This document shows positions 50,901 through 61,579 of a stretch of 64,000 bases of DNA, piece by piece; the first letter of the stretch is position 1; the number at the start of each line of letters is the position of its first letter. The notes beneath the pieces are model-generated. The model saw nothing but the letters and a program-made list of their open reading frames with translations, was not told the origin of the DNA and searched no databases. The translations under genes and the position numbers were made by a program. The DNA is from Corticium candelabrum (lineage: Eukaryota; Porifera; Homoscleromorpha; Homosclerophorida; Plakinidae): NCBI RefSeq assembly GCF_963422355.1, contig NC_085088.1, positions 6,636,014 through 6,700,013 on the forward strand. Direction: 5' to 3'.

Positions 50901-51639
50901 GGACCGGTTCATGTGTTTTTCCTGTTTTGCAGTGATGAACGACTTCTTTCTGTACTTTGTGGTGATGCTGCCTCATCATTTTGAGTGATGATGTAACATT
51001 TAGACCTTACAGACGTGAACTGCAGCAATAAATTTGCATGCAACAAATTGCATGCATAGTATGATAGGTATTCTGTGTGGTACGCACTTACCAAATGGTT
51101 TGGTGTGTGCCTCCTGAATACTTCCTAGAAAGTGCGTCTTTTCTAGTCATTAGGAAGCGACTGACATGAAGATGCAGTCTTTAGACATGTCTGGTGGTAG
51201 TTACAGGTACAGTTGTAATGCATGATTTTATCCACCCACCTAGTGGCTGCGGTATAAAATAACCAATCGCTCAGTGTGTCTGTACTCTGTTTTGTCTTTC
51301 TATTAGATTCGGTCACTGAGTGTTTGGCAAGAGTCCTGAGATGTGTACCTAGATATTTTAAGATATTTTTGTATGTTTCTTGCAACGACATTGTACTATT
51401 GCCAGTGACTTTGCTCTGTCAACAACTGGAACAAAGCCTATTCTTATTGAACGGTAAGATAACTGACAATGCGTGTGCTTGTTTGCCACTAGTACTCCAC
51501 TAAGTTAATTGTGTGTATAGAGTCAGATGCCATCAGACAAAGAATGTACTTGCTAGAACATTCTAGTGAAGATGCAAAACTAGAGTCTGGAGTCTGTTTT
51601 TGGAATGGATGATAGTCCTTCTGATGGTTGGCAGAATCA
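50901..51639. other. no gene identified
   Basis: Sequence between the LINE fragment and the broken SWIM-YqaJ gene. No convincing domain. It may include the degraded 5' part of the latter. Confidence 0.3.
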
Positions 51640-52870
51640 GATGGAAGAAAAATACACATGGTGTGTCTGGTAGTGACAGTAGCTAACATATTACACCACT
51701 CCCGACCAGCCAAAGGCATGTCATCAATTCAGGCAGCTGCATTCAGAAGTCTCACAGAAAGCCTTACGGTGTGGAAGTCAGGTCATGTTATTGAGATGAT
51801 CCTGAATGCAACTCAGAAGTTGAACAATGAAACAAGAAATCAGGATAGTGTGCACCACCTTTGAAAAACTAAGCCAAAACATCAAATTTACACACTGCAC
51901 TTGTCCTGCTGGCGTAGCACATTCTTGCATTCATGTGTCTGCGTGTCTGCTGCTCTGTGGTCAATGGAATCGTTTGGAAGCAAACTTGTTCCTACATCTA
52001 AGCCCTGCTTGGATATGCCCAAGAAGCAAGGACAAGCCAACTGTACCTATCACTAGTGTCATCCTTAACAAGCACAAGATTTTCAAGCTTTCTTCTATGA
52101 CTACCTTAATAAAGCATCAGATTTTGATCTTGAACCTCCTGCTTTGAGAGGAAAAGGAGTGGTCGTGATGAAAGCTTTTACTACTGACCTGATCAACAGG
52201 TACAAAGAAGATACAAGCCGTTGCTTGTCAGTGTATTTATTCCCCAACCTCCCCTTCCTCCTCCTCTTCCTGTGCAAGATCTGAGGACAACATATGTCTT
52301 TGTCAGATGACAACCTGTTATTAGCAACAACAGCAGACAGTACTGATCCTGTCAGAGAGATAGTTAATACTGACCTAGATGATTTGAGTGCCATGTGTGC
52401 TACTTTTAAAGCATCCTTGCATGTTTCCGATGCACAGCAGTGTGCAATTGAACTTGAAACAAGGGGCCAGGCGTCCAATCCAAAATGGTTGGGATCTAGA
52501 AGAAACAGAGTAACTAACTGCCTCTACGTTTGCAGATGTCGTGAAGAGGGAAGCCCATGACATGGCCAGATCCTTTTGTAAAGAGAATTTTGGGCTACAG
52601 TAAAGTTCTAACGTGATCCAACTATCGATAGATGACCAAGATAGATGACCCAGATGGTGCGCGTGAGATAAAGTGCCCATTTTTAGTGCGGACAAAAACA
52701 ATCAATGAAGCTACATGGATGGCTGGTTTTTATTGCTTATGGAGGAATTGGCAATTGCATTTAAACAGAAAACACATACTTCTACCAAGTGGCAAGGTCA
52801 GATGACCATAACAGGAAGAATCAGGTGTGACTTTGTGGCAGAATGATAACACCAAACCAGCCCTACTCTT
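51640..52870 (+). pseudogene. broken SWIM zinc-finger / YqaJ-type nuclease gene
   Basis: In successive frames: a SWIM-type finger THCTCPAGVAHSCIHVSACL (about 51893-51952, pattern Cys-x-Cys...Cys-x-His); then IELETRGQASNPKWLGSRRN (about 52448-52507), the entry motif of YqaJ/lambda-type exonucleases; then REIKCPFLVRTKTINEATWM (about 52658-52717), whose Glu-x-Lys is the core of the PD-(D/E)XK site. Tracts before, between and after these are crossed by stops and frameshifts. SWIM-YqaJ proteins occur in many animal genomes, often multicopy and TE-like. This copy cannot make a full protein. Confidence 0.65.
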
Positions 52871-53297
52871 AAGTCATTTGTTGTACAGTATAAGTATGAT
52901 TACTTGGACTGCTGTGTGGTATAGTATACTAATTAGATTAGGTACGTCTATTTTGTGAGAAAATACATCTTTAGTTAGTCTGTGTTTAGTCTGAGTAGTC
53001 TGCGTTCATCGTTCCTTGAGTAATGTTACCTACTCTAGACAGTAGGTCCAGTCCAGTTGGTTATATTACTGTTAGTCACAGCAAACGCTATTAATTAAGA
53101 TAGCGTTGGAAACTTGCAGTGACCAACAATATCACTAAATTTTCCTGTTTTTCTAACGCATTTTTGAAATTACTAGTTGTTCAACGGTAATTTGAAGAAT
53201 TCTAAAGTTTGGTTGACAATTTCAATGACCAGTTTGCAGTTGCATGTGTGTTGCTAGGCTGGCAGTTACTAAGTGTATGGCATCATATATGTCCCAC
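52871..53297. other. intergenic, nothing recognised
   Basis: AT-rich sequence before the nested inverted-repeat element. Confidence 0.4.
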
Positions 53298-53467
53298 TAA
53301 GGGGCCGGTCCTTATTAGTTGTTTGGGGGGGATTGCGAGGGGATGGAAAAATTTGCCGAGATCCACATAGTTTGATATGTGACCCCTGCAAAATATGCCC
53401 CCTAAAAACTTCTGACCCCATATGCATATTTACATGCAGCATATACTCATATAGGTACGTACAATAA

Positions 53468-54347
53468 TACTCTAATTTCGTAAATGTTCTGCGTACATTT
53501 AATTTCGGCAATTTCGGCGAAGGGTCTGCCATGCCCAAATTAAATGTCCACCCAAATTTAATTCCCATTCAAATGTTGGATCAGTTTCTTCTGAAACATT
53601 CAAAACAGACGTTACTAGTACTATTAGTATATGTACTGTACGCACATTCATATGTTTGCCAAAAATCTGGGCAACTGTCAGCACTTTGACCAAACAAATG
53701 AAATTGTGAAATTACTACTACATTGCAACCTCTTGCACTTTCTCTAGAAAGCAAACATCAGCTTCTCGCTATTATCTATGCCTCCATAGAGACGATTGCA
53801 CAGAAAGCGAATTGCAGGTGCAATCCCAGTAGAAACTGCAATGAGAGCACCTTTCTGGTTGTGCGGGTGACTGTCAAAGATCACAACTGTTGCGTTCTCG
53901 GTGACAACCACTGCCACTGATCTCCCTTTTGCAATGAAAACAGCAGCAGTGGTATTCGAGTCTGTCGCCTAGTTGTCGAGAATTGAGACGCCTTTGTGAG
54001 GCAGCAACATAAGTATCATGGGACTTTGACACCTAATACCAAGAATTCACTTCCACACCGCGGTACCGCATGCATGCCGCATGTAGCCTCGAAGCTTCTT
54101 GCGCACTCTGGTCTGGAAGTTCGAGGCTACATGTCGCGCTTATATCAAAATGGGGAGGGGTTGGCTACGCGAGACTACTCACGTAGTAGTAGTCTAGAAC
54201 GCCCCGAATGATATGATATGCGTCTAGTACTGTGTTTAGTATGTGAAGGTGCCAACCACCTTACGCCGAAAATTAATGTACGCCGTAATAGCGGTAACCT
54301 AATCTAGCCGAAAATTTAGATCGCCGAACATTTATGAAATTAGAGTA
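53468..54347. mobile_element. inner inverted-repeat element
   Basis: TACTCTAATTTCGTAAATGT (then TCTGCG) at the left pairs with CGCCGAACATTTATGAAATT (then AGAGTA) at the right, 26 bp with two mismatches. No target duplication was resolved. Confidence 0.75.
54077..54176. repeat. foldback-family piece inside the nested cluster
   Basis: CATGTAGCCTCGAA and TTCGAGGCTACATG form a tight foldback around CTCTGGTCTGG. The piece ends GGTTGGCTACGCGAGACTA, related to the copy at 32053-32185. Confidence 0.6.
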
Positions 54348-54788
54348 GAAATCTGTTTCAGGCCTAGGTATGATTTCTAAAGTTGGTCCTTTCTAGTCAA
54401 ACCGCTGACAAAACAAGTAAGGCAGGAATTGCCGCTTTCAGCAATGCAAGTGTGCAAAGCGCTTAGAAATATACTGTTCTTGCACACAATTCTATAGTAT
54501 TCAGTTAAAATTCCCTGAAAATTATGACCCCCAACAGAAGGTGACCCAAACGCTTAGTGACCCCTGCAAATCACTGAATTTCAAACTTGTTTCCCCAGCA
54601 AATTTGCCAGCCCCTCCGGACACTTAGTAAAGACCGGCCCCTAATGCCCAATCATACACACAACAAATATATATCACGGGGTGAGTCTATATACATAGAT
54701 CACATTAGAGCAAAAGCTAATTAAAACCTATCAGTGGCTGATCATGAATTTTGTAGGATCAAATGTTGTAGTGTGTGTTTGTTTTGAC

Positions 54789-54793
54789 ATACA

Positions 54794-54889
<96 letters not shown>
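54789..54889. repeat. (ATAC)n(TA)n microsatellite
   Basis: About nine ATAC units pass into about 28 TA units. Confidence 0.93.
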
Positions 54890-54891
<2 letters not shown>

Positions 54892-55544
54892 TAGTGTGGC
54901 ACTACGGATATGGTTGGGTATCCCCATTTTCCCTTCCCCAAACTCCAAACGCTGCCCTTGTGGTAACATTATTGATAAGTTTGGTGACCATCTATTGGGA
55001 TGTAATCAAGGACAGAGTTTGACAACGAAACGTCATGATGCTCTATGCGAAGTGGTGTACAACGCACTGCTTACAGATGATTCTCGTTGTCGTCGGGAGG
55101 CAAGATGTAGCAGTAGCAACCAAACAAGACCAGGAGATGTTTATCATCCAGATTTCGAGCGCGGTTTGCCTGCCTACTTTGACTTATCGGTACGAAGTTC
55201 CTTACAACCGTCTTTTCTCACTCAAGCAGCAAGTCATCCAGGTGCAGCATCTGATGCAGGAGAGATGGAAAAGGACGAACGACATCACCTGAATGTGTCC
55301 AGCACAGGCAGCCTTTTTCATCCGCTAGTAGTAGAGACTCTGGGTCTCTGGACAGCTGCTAGCCTTCAAGTGCTCAAGATCATAGCACGTAGAGCTTCGT
55401 TTAAACATAATGTTTCAATTAGCCAGTCTGTTTGTCATTTTCATCAGCAACTCTCTACTAGACTGTGGTGTAGCAACGCTAAAATGATACTAGCTAGATG
55501 TAGTTTAGATGGTACTGCTAGTCCCCTATGGGACCTATAATATA

Positions 55545-55545
<1 letters not shown>
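54890..55545 (+). mobile_element. 5'-truncated LINE C-terminus with CCHC and REL-endo, intact frame
   Basis: An uninterrupted reading runs to the stop at 55538-55540. It has IWLGIPIFPSPNS, a CCHC finger CPCGNIIDKFGDHLLGC (Cys-x-Cys-x9-His-x3-Cys), RPGDVYHPDF, then 14 residues from the first Asp to DLSVRSSLQPSF, then GEMEKDERH and LVVETLGLW. Spacings match the degenerate copies at 3.5-5.6 and 24.4-26.1 kb, but this is a distinct, younger sequence. TA-rich microsatellites bound it on both sides. Confidence 0.75.

Positions 55546-55611
<66 letters not shown>
55546..55611. repeat. (TA)n microsatellite
   Basis: ATAAT repeats lead into about 30 TA units directly after the LINE stop codon. Confidence 0.95.
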
Positions 55612-55615
<4 letters not shown>

Positions 55616-56363
55616 CTTGTCTTTCATGTATGTTTTTTGTTTGTCCCATATGGGACATTTAGTTATTAAGAAATATAAAATATATAATATATATATAATT
55701 GTCTTGTGTTTGTATATATGTAGGTGTTTTGTGTCTGCCCATGGCAAGAGGACGGTATCAACTGTACACACACAGCTAGTGTATGGGCTATAGATATATT
55801 TAGGTGCGATGGAAATCATATCATTCTTTTTCTCACGATTTCTCTGGCATTAATACTTACATTACATCCATACGCATCTAAATTTATATCGCTGTTATGA
55901 TCCAGAATTCTCCTAGCTGACAGAATTGTCCAATATCTATAGGTATGACCGTGTTTCTTACAATAACGTCTGGAGAAGTTCACCTTGTGCTAATTATAAA
56001 GTACAGCAGCAGCTGATGTAAGATGTAAGAATAGCACTGGATGAACTCGCGTAGGATTGTGACTTCCGTAGTAATTACTAAACAAGGCGCGGTCAGAAAA
56101 AGGTGATAGGTCACTAGGCTTAAGATACTGTGAAACCATGTTGCTACACTGCTGCACACGGAAAGCAGTCCAGCTGAGTACATTGTCTCGTCGTAGGTGT
56201 TCTGTCATGTGAGTGCAATAGTGTACGACGATAGTTATCAACCGTGTTATCCCGGATATTCTTTCTGTAGTCCGGAACTGTGCGATCTGGTTAGAGCGGG
56301 CACGTTGGCGCAGTTGCCCGCGAAGGACAAGCGGGGGGAAAGCTAGCTGTGAAAAACGGCAGA
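55612..56363. promoter_or_regulatory. Gs-alpha upstream region
   Basis: Non-coding sequence 5' of the Gs-alpha start. The last 100 bp are GC-richer (CGGGCACGTTGGCGCAG, CCGCGAAGGAC) and may contain the core promoter. No TATA box seen. Confidence 0.4.
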
Positions 56364-59300
56364 ATGGGTAGCTGTTTCGGCAATCCGGTCCCTAGAGAAG
56401 AGCAGGATGCCCTCAAACAGCAGCGGGAGGCAAACAAGAAGATAAACGACCAGATAAAACAGGATCGCCGCCGCTTCAAGGCTACTCATCGCCTTCTTTT
56501 GTTGGGTATGTCGTATGTCTTTGTGCAGCTTGGTATTTTGAGTCATTCAGTCGTAATGACTTGAAGAGTTGTAAACTCGACGTTGACACTCGTCACTTAT
56601 TCATTCTGCAGGCGCTGGAGAATCAGGCAAGAGCACAATAGTAAAGCAGATGAAATTGCTTCACGTTGACGGCTTTAGTGACGAGTGAGCGCGAAAGAAC
56701 GTGAATGCAGAGGTCGCAGTGAATTTGACATTCAATGTTTTGTGTAGAGAACGCAAAGCTAAAGTGCTGGATATCCGGAGTAACGTCAGAGAAAGCATAT
56801 GTGTATGTGTCGTTTGTTGGCGGATTTGTTTGCAGTTAGAAGGGCGTGGAAGTTATGGTGTTGTGTTGCCGTAAGCACTTCATTGTAATGTAGTACAACA
56901 TACCTTCAAATAGAAAGCAGGACGTTTGGGGCTAAAAAATGTTGTAGGTAGTCTGCAGGCAGAGGTGACGGAGTGTCCGGCACGTGCTAGTTATCGTTTT
57001 TCATCTGTTGATGAGAACGCTATGGATACCAGACCAAGAATCAATGTAAATGAATATTTGAACAAAGCAAACAACATGCAGGACTTCACTGAAAGAAATT
57101 TTAGTAGATGTTGGAATTCTAAGGTCTGTATGCTGTACAAGAAGTGTCTGAAACTGTTGGTGACACTCTGTCTACATTGGATATAAGTATAGTCTCGTCC
57201 CCAGACTCTCTCTCGCTAGTCTTGCCTGGTGCCCCTATGACATTTGCAAGAGAATTGGAATTGTGATACCAGCACCAGAATTGTCAAGCACGAGATATAC
57301 CACACCTCTGAACAACATATGGCTTATTTAGAAATACAGGTAATAGGCTGGACCAAGGCGTGTTGTTAATGTCAGGGAGTTTGAATGGTCCATAGGTGGT
57401 ATCTAGAATGGACAGGTCTACAGTTTACTCAAAAGGCCATGGATAGCTTGAGCAGAAACGCATCCGTTTTCAGGTCACATACGTTTTCTACATAGAGAGA
57501 ACTATTATGTATGCTCGTAGGTTTGCTAGACTTTGGAAACTCACAAGTGTGCATTGATAGCTAGTGTCCTCCTTTCATTTTTTGATAGCATTTCCGTAGC
57601 TAGCATAGCTCTAGACAATGGCACTAGACATTCGTTCGGATGTATGCGGCAACAGATCACAAGGCGTGAGCAAGTGCCATTCCGCCTGGATTGCGTCTTC
57701 AAGTTCATGAACGTTTTGAGGCTTACGAAGTTCAACACCCCCCTTTGTGACCACTCAGAAGTTTTCTATCGGTGCTAGATCTGGTGAGCTAGCGGGCCGA
57801 TCGAGAAACCGTGACGCCCAGAGTCTTGTTTTTAGCTTCACTAGCTAGCAGCGGAATTTTCTTAGGCATAGTGTAGCGATACTTGCATCATGCAGTTTCT
57901 TCTGCTGGTGGAAGAAGTCACAACTTCCTGTGCTGCCAGCAAGTCTGTTTGCTGATTTGTAGTTCCTTGTTGCATCATGTTCACTAATTGAAGCTGTTCG
58001 AAGGTTTTCAGCTAGTTTCTTGGTCTTCCAAGGGAAGCTCTGCATTGAATTCATTCTCCAGTATCCAGTCTTTTGAGAGTTCGGTAAACAGTAGAGCAAG
58101 AAACACGTGAAAGTTGGCAGATCTTAGATTGCTTCTTGGTACTGGAGGGGTGTAGTAACAGAATATCACGGCATTGTCTTTCATGACTCGTTTGATGATG
58201 GCACAGTTCTCTACGCGGATACACAAACTATGGAATAGCTTTTGCGACTGCTTTTCAGCTGTTTAAGAAAAGTTTGGCACAGTTTCCTAGTAAATAGCAA
58301 AACAAGAAAACTTTCCAAAATATTACAAGTAAACCGGAAATGTGTCAGTAGTTTTGACATGGACTGTGGTTTAAAGGAGCACTTCACTGGTCCATGCAAC
58401 TCTGACTCTGCCCTCGGCCGCTAATCGTTTCTGGTCTCACATCAAGTTGGGAAGTTTGGCACTATCTCAGAGCAAACTTGATAGCTGAGCATTCTAATAA
58501 GGCCAAAAAACAAAAAAACGTACGTGTCGGTTTTTCAAATAACGTCCACTAGGTGTGAGTTTCATTTTACCACTTCACGTACACTTTGATATTTGCTTAG
58601 ATGGAAGTAAAACGTGCCTTCGCATCACTAACTCACCTTCAATCAATGGCGAAAAGCACACATACGGCGATGGTTTGGCTGTAGAATGAAGGCACTTTGT
58701 GTCACGTGATTATGTGTGGTGTCGCACGTTTCCGTGTGTTTTTCGCATCACGCAAGCCCTTTTGTACTGTAGTATGATGCCCATTCGTAGAAAGAAACAC
58801 GGAGGAAAGTGCGAAAGATCGAGCGATTGCAAGTCGCTCAAGACGATCATGTGGAGTCTACAACGTACGAACGACTGAGTAGCTTATGAACTGTAACTTG
58901 TACTCTTTCACTGGTAGAGTCGCCTGAAGCGTCTAGACCCGTCTCTTGTGTGCTCTCGTAGTTGGCCTCGGAAAGCAAGACCAAAACAATGCGCCACGCA
59001 ATACAGCAAGTGTTCGGTCTGCAGCCCAAAGCCTTAACGTATGTTAACGTTTACTGCGCGTGCGTCAATGGGTGAAGTGCTCCTTTAATTAAAACTAGTA
59101 TAGAATATGTCAGCATATGCTATTGTCTGGTTTATTATTCAAGATAGCTAGTAAGGAACCAGACTTACAGAATGAACTGCTATTAAGATTGCTGTAGATA
59201 ATACAACACTTGTTTGTTTTTGTTGACATCTGATTCTGACCATGTTTTATAAACCTTCTGCTCCTTGAAGTTACACATTCTGTGGGGACAACCACTATTG

Positions 59301-61040
59301 ATTGTTTATTCATGTTTAGTGTTGGCAGGTATGCAAAACAATTACTTTCTTGGGAACTATTATTGCAGGTTAACATTAGACCACTAAAGTTTCTGATCTT
59401 ATACTCATACATGCAGAAGAAGAAATTGTCAAAACAGCAGGCATAGTCTATTTTTGTCACTAGTGCTTTGTCAGATGACAAAGGAGTGCTTATCTAAAGA
59501 GATTGTAGCTGTTGTGAGGAAAATGCATCAGCTGACATGCTACACTTGGGAGTATTGGATTATATAGTAATTATTTGTGTCTCATGGATGCAGTACTTTT
59601 TGTAGTTTGTAAACATGTGTTGGCTGTATTTCTAATGTTACCTTTTGCTCAGTAACAGTAAGTCATTGGTCATTCACCAGTCAGATCGAACTGGTCAAAC
59701 TTGATTTGCTCCAGTGAAGTTAGATATATAGTCCATACATTGTTCGAGTCACTAGTAGCTACAATAGTGCTGCTGTGCTTCTTGAATTGATTTTAGTGGT
59801 CTGCATGAATTAAGGGGGCATGCTCACACTGGCGCATTTGCTTTTTGTCACATTCAAACGCTTAGTAACTGTGCATGCTTTGGCACTAATTCATGCTGAA
59901 GGCAAAGCTGACTGAAGACTTTTTGTAGCCTGAATTTGAGAGATTAAGACTTTGCAGTAAGAGGTTGTGTTCGACTGTGTTTAGTAGATATGTCTTATAG
60001 ATGTAGTTCTCAAAATTTTTCCATCTAAAATCTTAATTCTACAAAATCTAGGTTGCTACACTTTTGGTAAAATTTGGCACATGACTCGGAAAGCACACGT
60101 CTCATTCTCATAGGTAGCTCTTACTCTAGGCTTCCCATGAGTAAGCAAGCTCACTCAGTTCACAGTGAGCACCAAAATTTGCATTGTTGAAAGCTTACAG
60201 TGTCCCCGTCAATTGACAAGAGACAGCCTTGCATGCGTAACAACAGCACTAGAAAGGGCTTACTGGCAATTGAAATTGATTATCTTGCCAGGCTTGAAAA
60301 CACTATGTCACTTCCCATAGCTATGGCACAAGAGCTACCCCACTTGAGATCGGCTCAAGTATGCTTGTGCGACCATGAGTGTGCCTCTTTCAATTCGGAT
60401 GGCACCTTGAAACTGTGCTCATGGCATAACATGGCATGGTGCTCATGTGTTTCTCTGCTTGGTTGCACGGGCATTTTCATCAGTTAGTATTAGGTTATTA
60501 CATCTGATTGTGGCCATGCTGCTGCAGCATTCAGCAAGCAGACTGAGTGGAAGAATTGTGCCCAATATTTCTGTAAAGTCAAATTCCACTGCAGAGGAAT
60601 ACATTGTAGAAAGATTGATGTCCTGCCAAGTATAGTTAGCCATATATAGTATGACTGACTTACACCTAGACAATACCCTGAGGACTTATCACAAATGAAA
60701 GATACATGTACGAAGGAGCCACATCACAAGTTGGATTTGCATGATGTGTGGCTACAAAGAGTACTTCTGCTAATGTTGAAGTGGATTGTTTGATGTGGCA
60801 TTGACAGTGAAAATGAATGAATTTATGCTAGAAATAGTATAGTTAATTAGTAAATATGGGAGATGCTTAAAAATTTATGGGTAACTAGATGACTGATAGG
60901 AAAAGTTGAATGATTATGAAAACCCTTCCTTGTGATTGGACATATGAGTACAATAGTAACAAATTTGTCTAAATTTGATTTTTATGTGCCATTTATGAAT
61001 GTAGTTGCCCAGTCACACATGCACATACACGCACACACAT

Positions 61041-61126
<86 letters not shown>

Positions 61127-61428
61127 TTATAACTGCCTTTGGCTTGAGTAGTTATGGAGGGTGCAGTTTTTGCGTAGTAGCGTATTTGTGTGGTATATTG
61201 GGGCATGTTTCTGCAGGTCGTGGTGTTAGCCATGAGGAAGCTCGGCATTGCACTAGAGAATGTGGACAATGAGGCACTCGTTGACTATATGATTAGCGTT
61301 TACAAGACACCAGATTTTGATTATTCATCAGAGTTTTTTGAACGTGCTGGTGTCCTCTGGAATGATGCAGGTGTGAAGGCTGCATTTGAAAGATCTCATG
61401 AATATCAGTTGATTGATTCTGCTGGATA
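56364..61428 (+). CDS. GNAS: Gs-type heterotrimeric G-protein alpha subunit, first 4 exons (partial)
   Basis: Couples activated receptors to adenylyl cyclase in the Gs family. Exons 56364-56505, 56612-56684, 56748-56802 and 61217-61428 join in frame for about 160 of an expected ~380 residues. MGSCFGNP has Gly2 and a nearby Cys for lipidation. [14 protein letters not shown], then [20 protein letters not shown] with the P-loop GAGESGKST, and LHVDGF follow. RESIC joins [20 protein letters not shown], then [30 protein letters not shown] and IDSAGY, the helical domain. The Gs assignment rests on the REANKKI and HVDGF blocks and on helical-domain similarity. The catalytic Arg, the switch II DVGGQR and the C terminus were not found before 64000, so the gene continues past the window. 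Intron 3 (4.4 kb) contains a TIR element and a CA microsatellite. Confidence 0.93.
56803..58373. other. 5' part of Gs-alpha intron 3
   Basis: A frame at 56926-57186 has an acceptor-like AG before GTAGTCTGC and a donor-like GTCTGT after it. Its product does not resemble a G protein, and exons 3 and 4 join perfectly without it. No other feature seen. Confidence 0.5.
58374..59085. mobile_element. 712-bp TIR element, TA duplication
   Basis: AAGGAGCACTTCAC at the left and GTGAAGTGCTCCTT at the right are perfect inverted repeats flanked by TA (58372-58373 and 59086-59087). No transposase frame. A second, partial copy lies inverted in EEPD1 intron 1 (14815-14949), sharing the left body and a right-end-like GTGAAGTGCTCCTT. 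The TA duplication suggests a Tc1/mariner-type non-autonomous element. Confidence 0.88.
59086..61216. other. 3' part of Gs-alpha intron 3
   Basis: No gene recognised. Contains an (AC)n microsatellite at about 61041-61125, roughly 90 bp before exon 4. Confidence 0.5.
61041..61125. repeat. (AC)n microsatellite
   Basis: About 42 AC units upstream of Gs-alpha exon 4. Confidence 0.95.
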
Positions 61429-61437
61429 GTAAGTGCA

Positions 61438-61438
<1 letters not shown>

Positions 61439-61515
<77 letters not shown>

Positions 61516-61521
61516 TGTGTG

Positions 61522-61571
<50 letters not shown>
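61439..61571. repeat. (GT)n microsatellite
   Basis: Two GT runs separated by GTATGTGCGTGTGTGCAT, starting 11 nt after the Gs-alpha exon 4 donor. Confidence 0.95.

Positions 61572-61579
<8 letters not shown>

Larger units (their letters stand above)
53298..54644. mobile_element. outer element of a nested inverted-repeat cluster
   Basis: Left TAAGGGGCCGGTCCTTATTA and right TTAGTAAAGACCGGCCCCTAA are complementary over about 21 bp with a few mismatches. The interior holds another inverted-repeat element (53468-54347), which in turn holds a foldback-family piece (about 54077-54176). No coding frame. Confidence 0.75.

Noticed and set aside
54742..55022. Tyr-Ile repeat frames
   Set aside because: Translation of the TA microsatellite upstream of the LINE fragment.
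56926..57186. Candidate extra exon in Gs-alpha intron 3
   Set aside because: Flanking AG and GT are present, but the product does not resemble any G-alpha region, and exons at 56748-56802 and 61217-61428 join in frame with continuous G-alpha homology without it.
60200..60487. 95-aa plus-strand frame
   Set aside because: Within the Gs-alpha intron, with no domain, splice support or resemblance to G-alpha.
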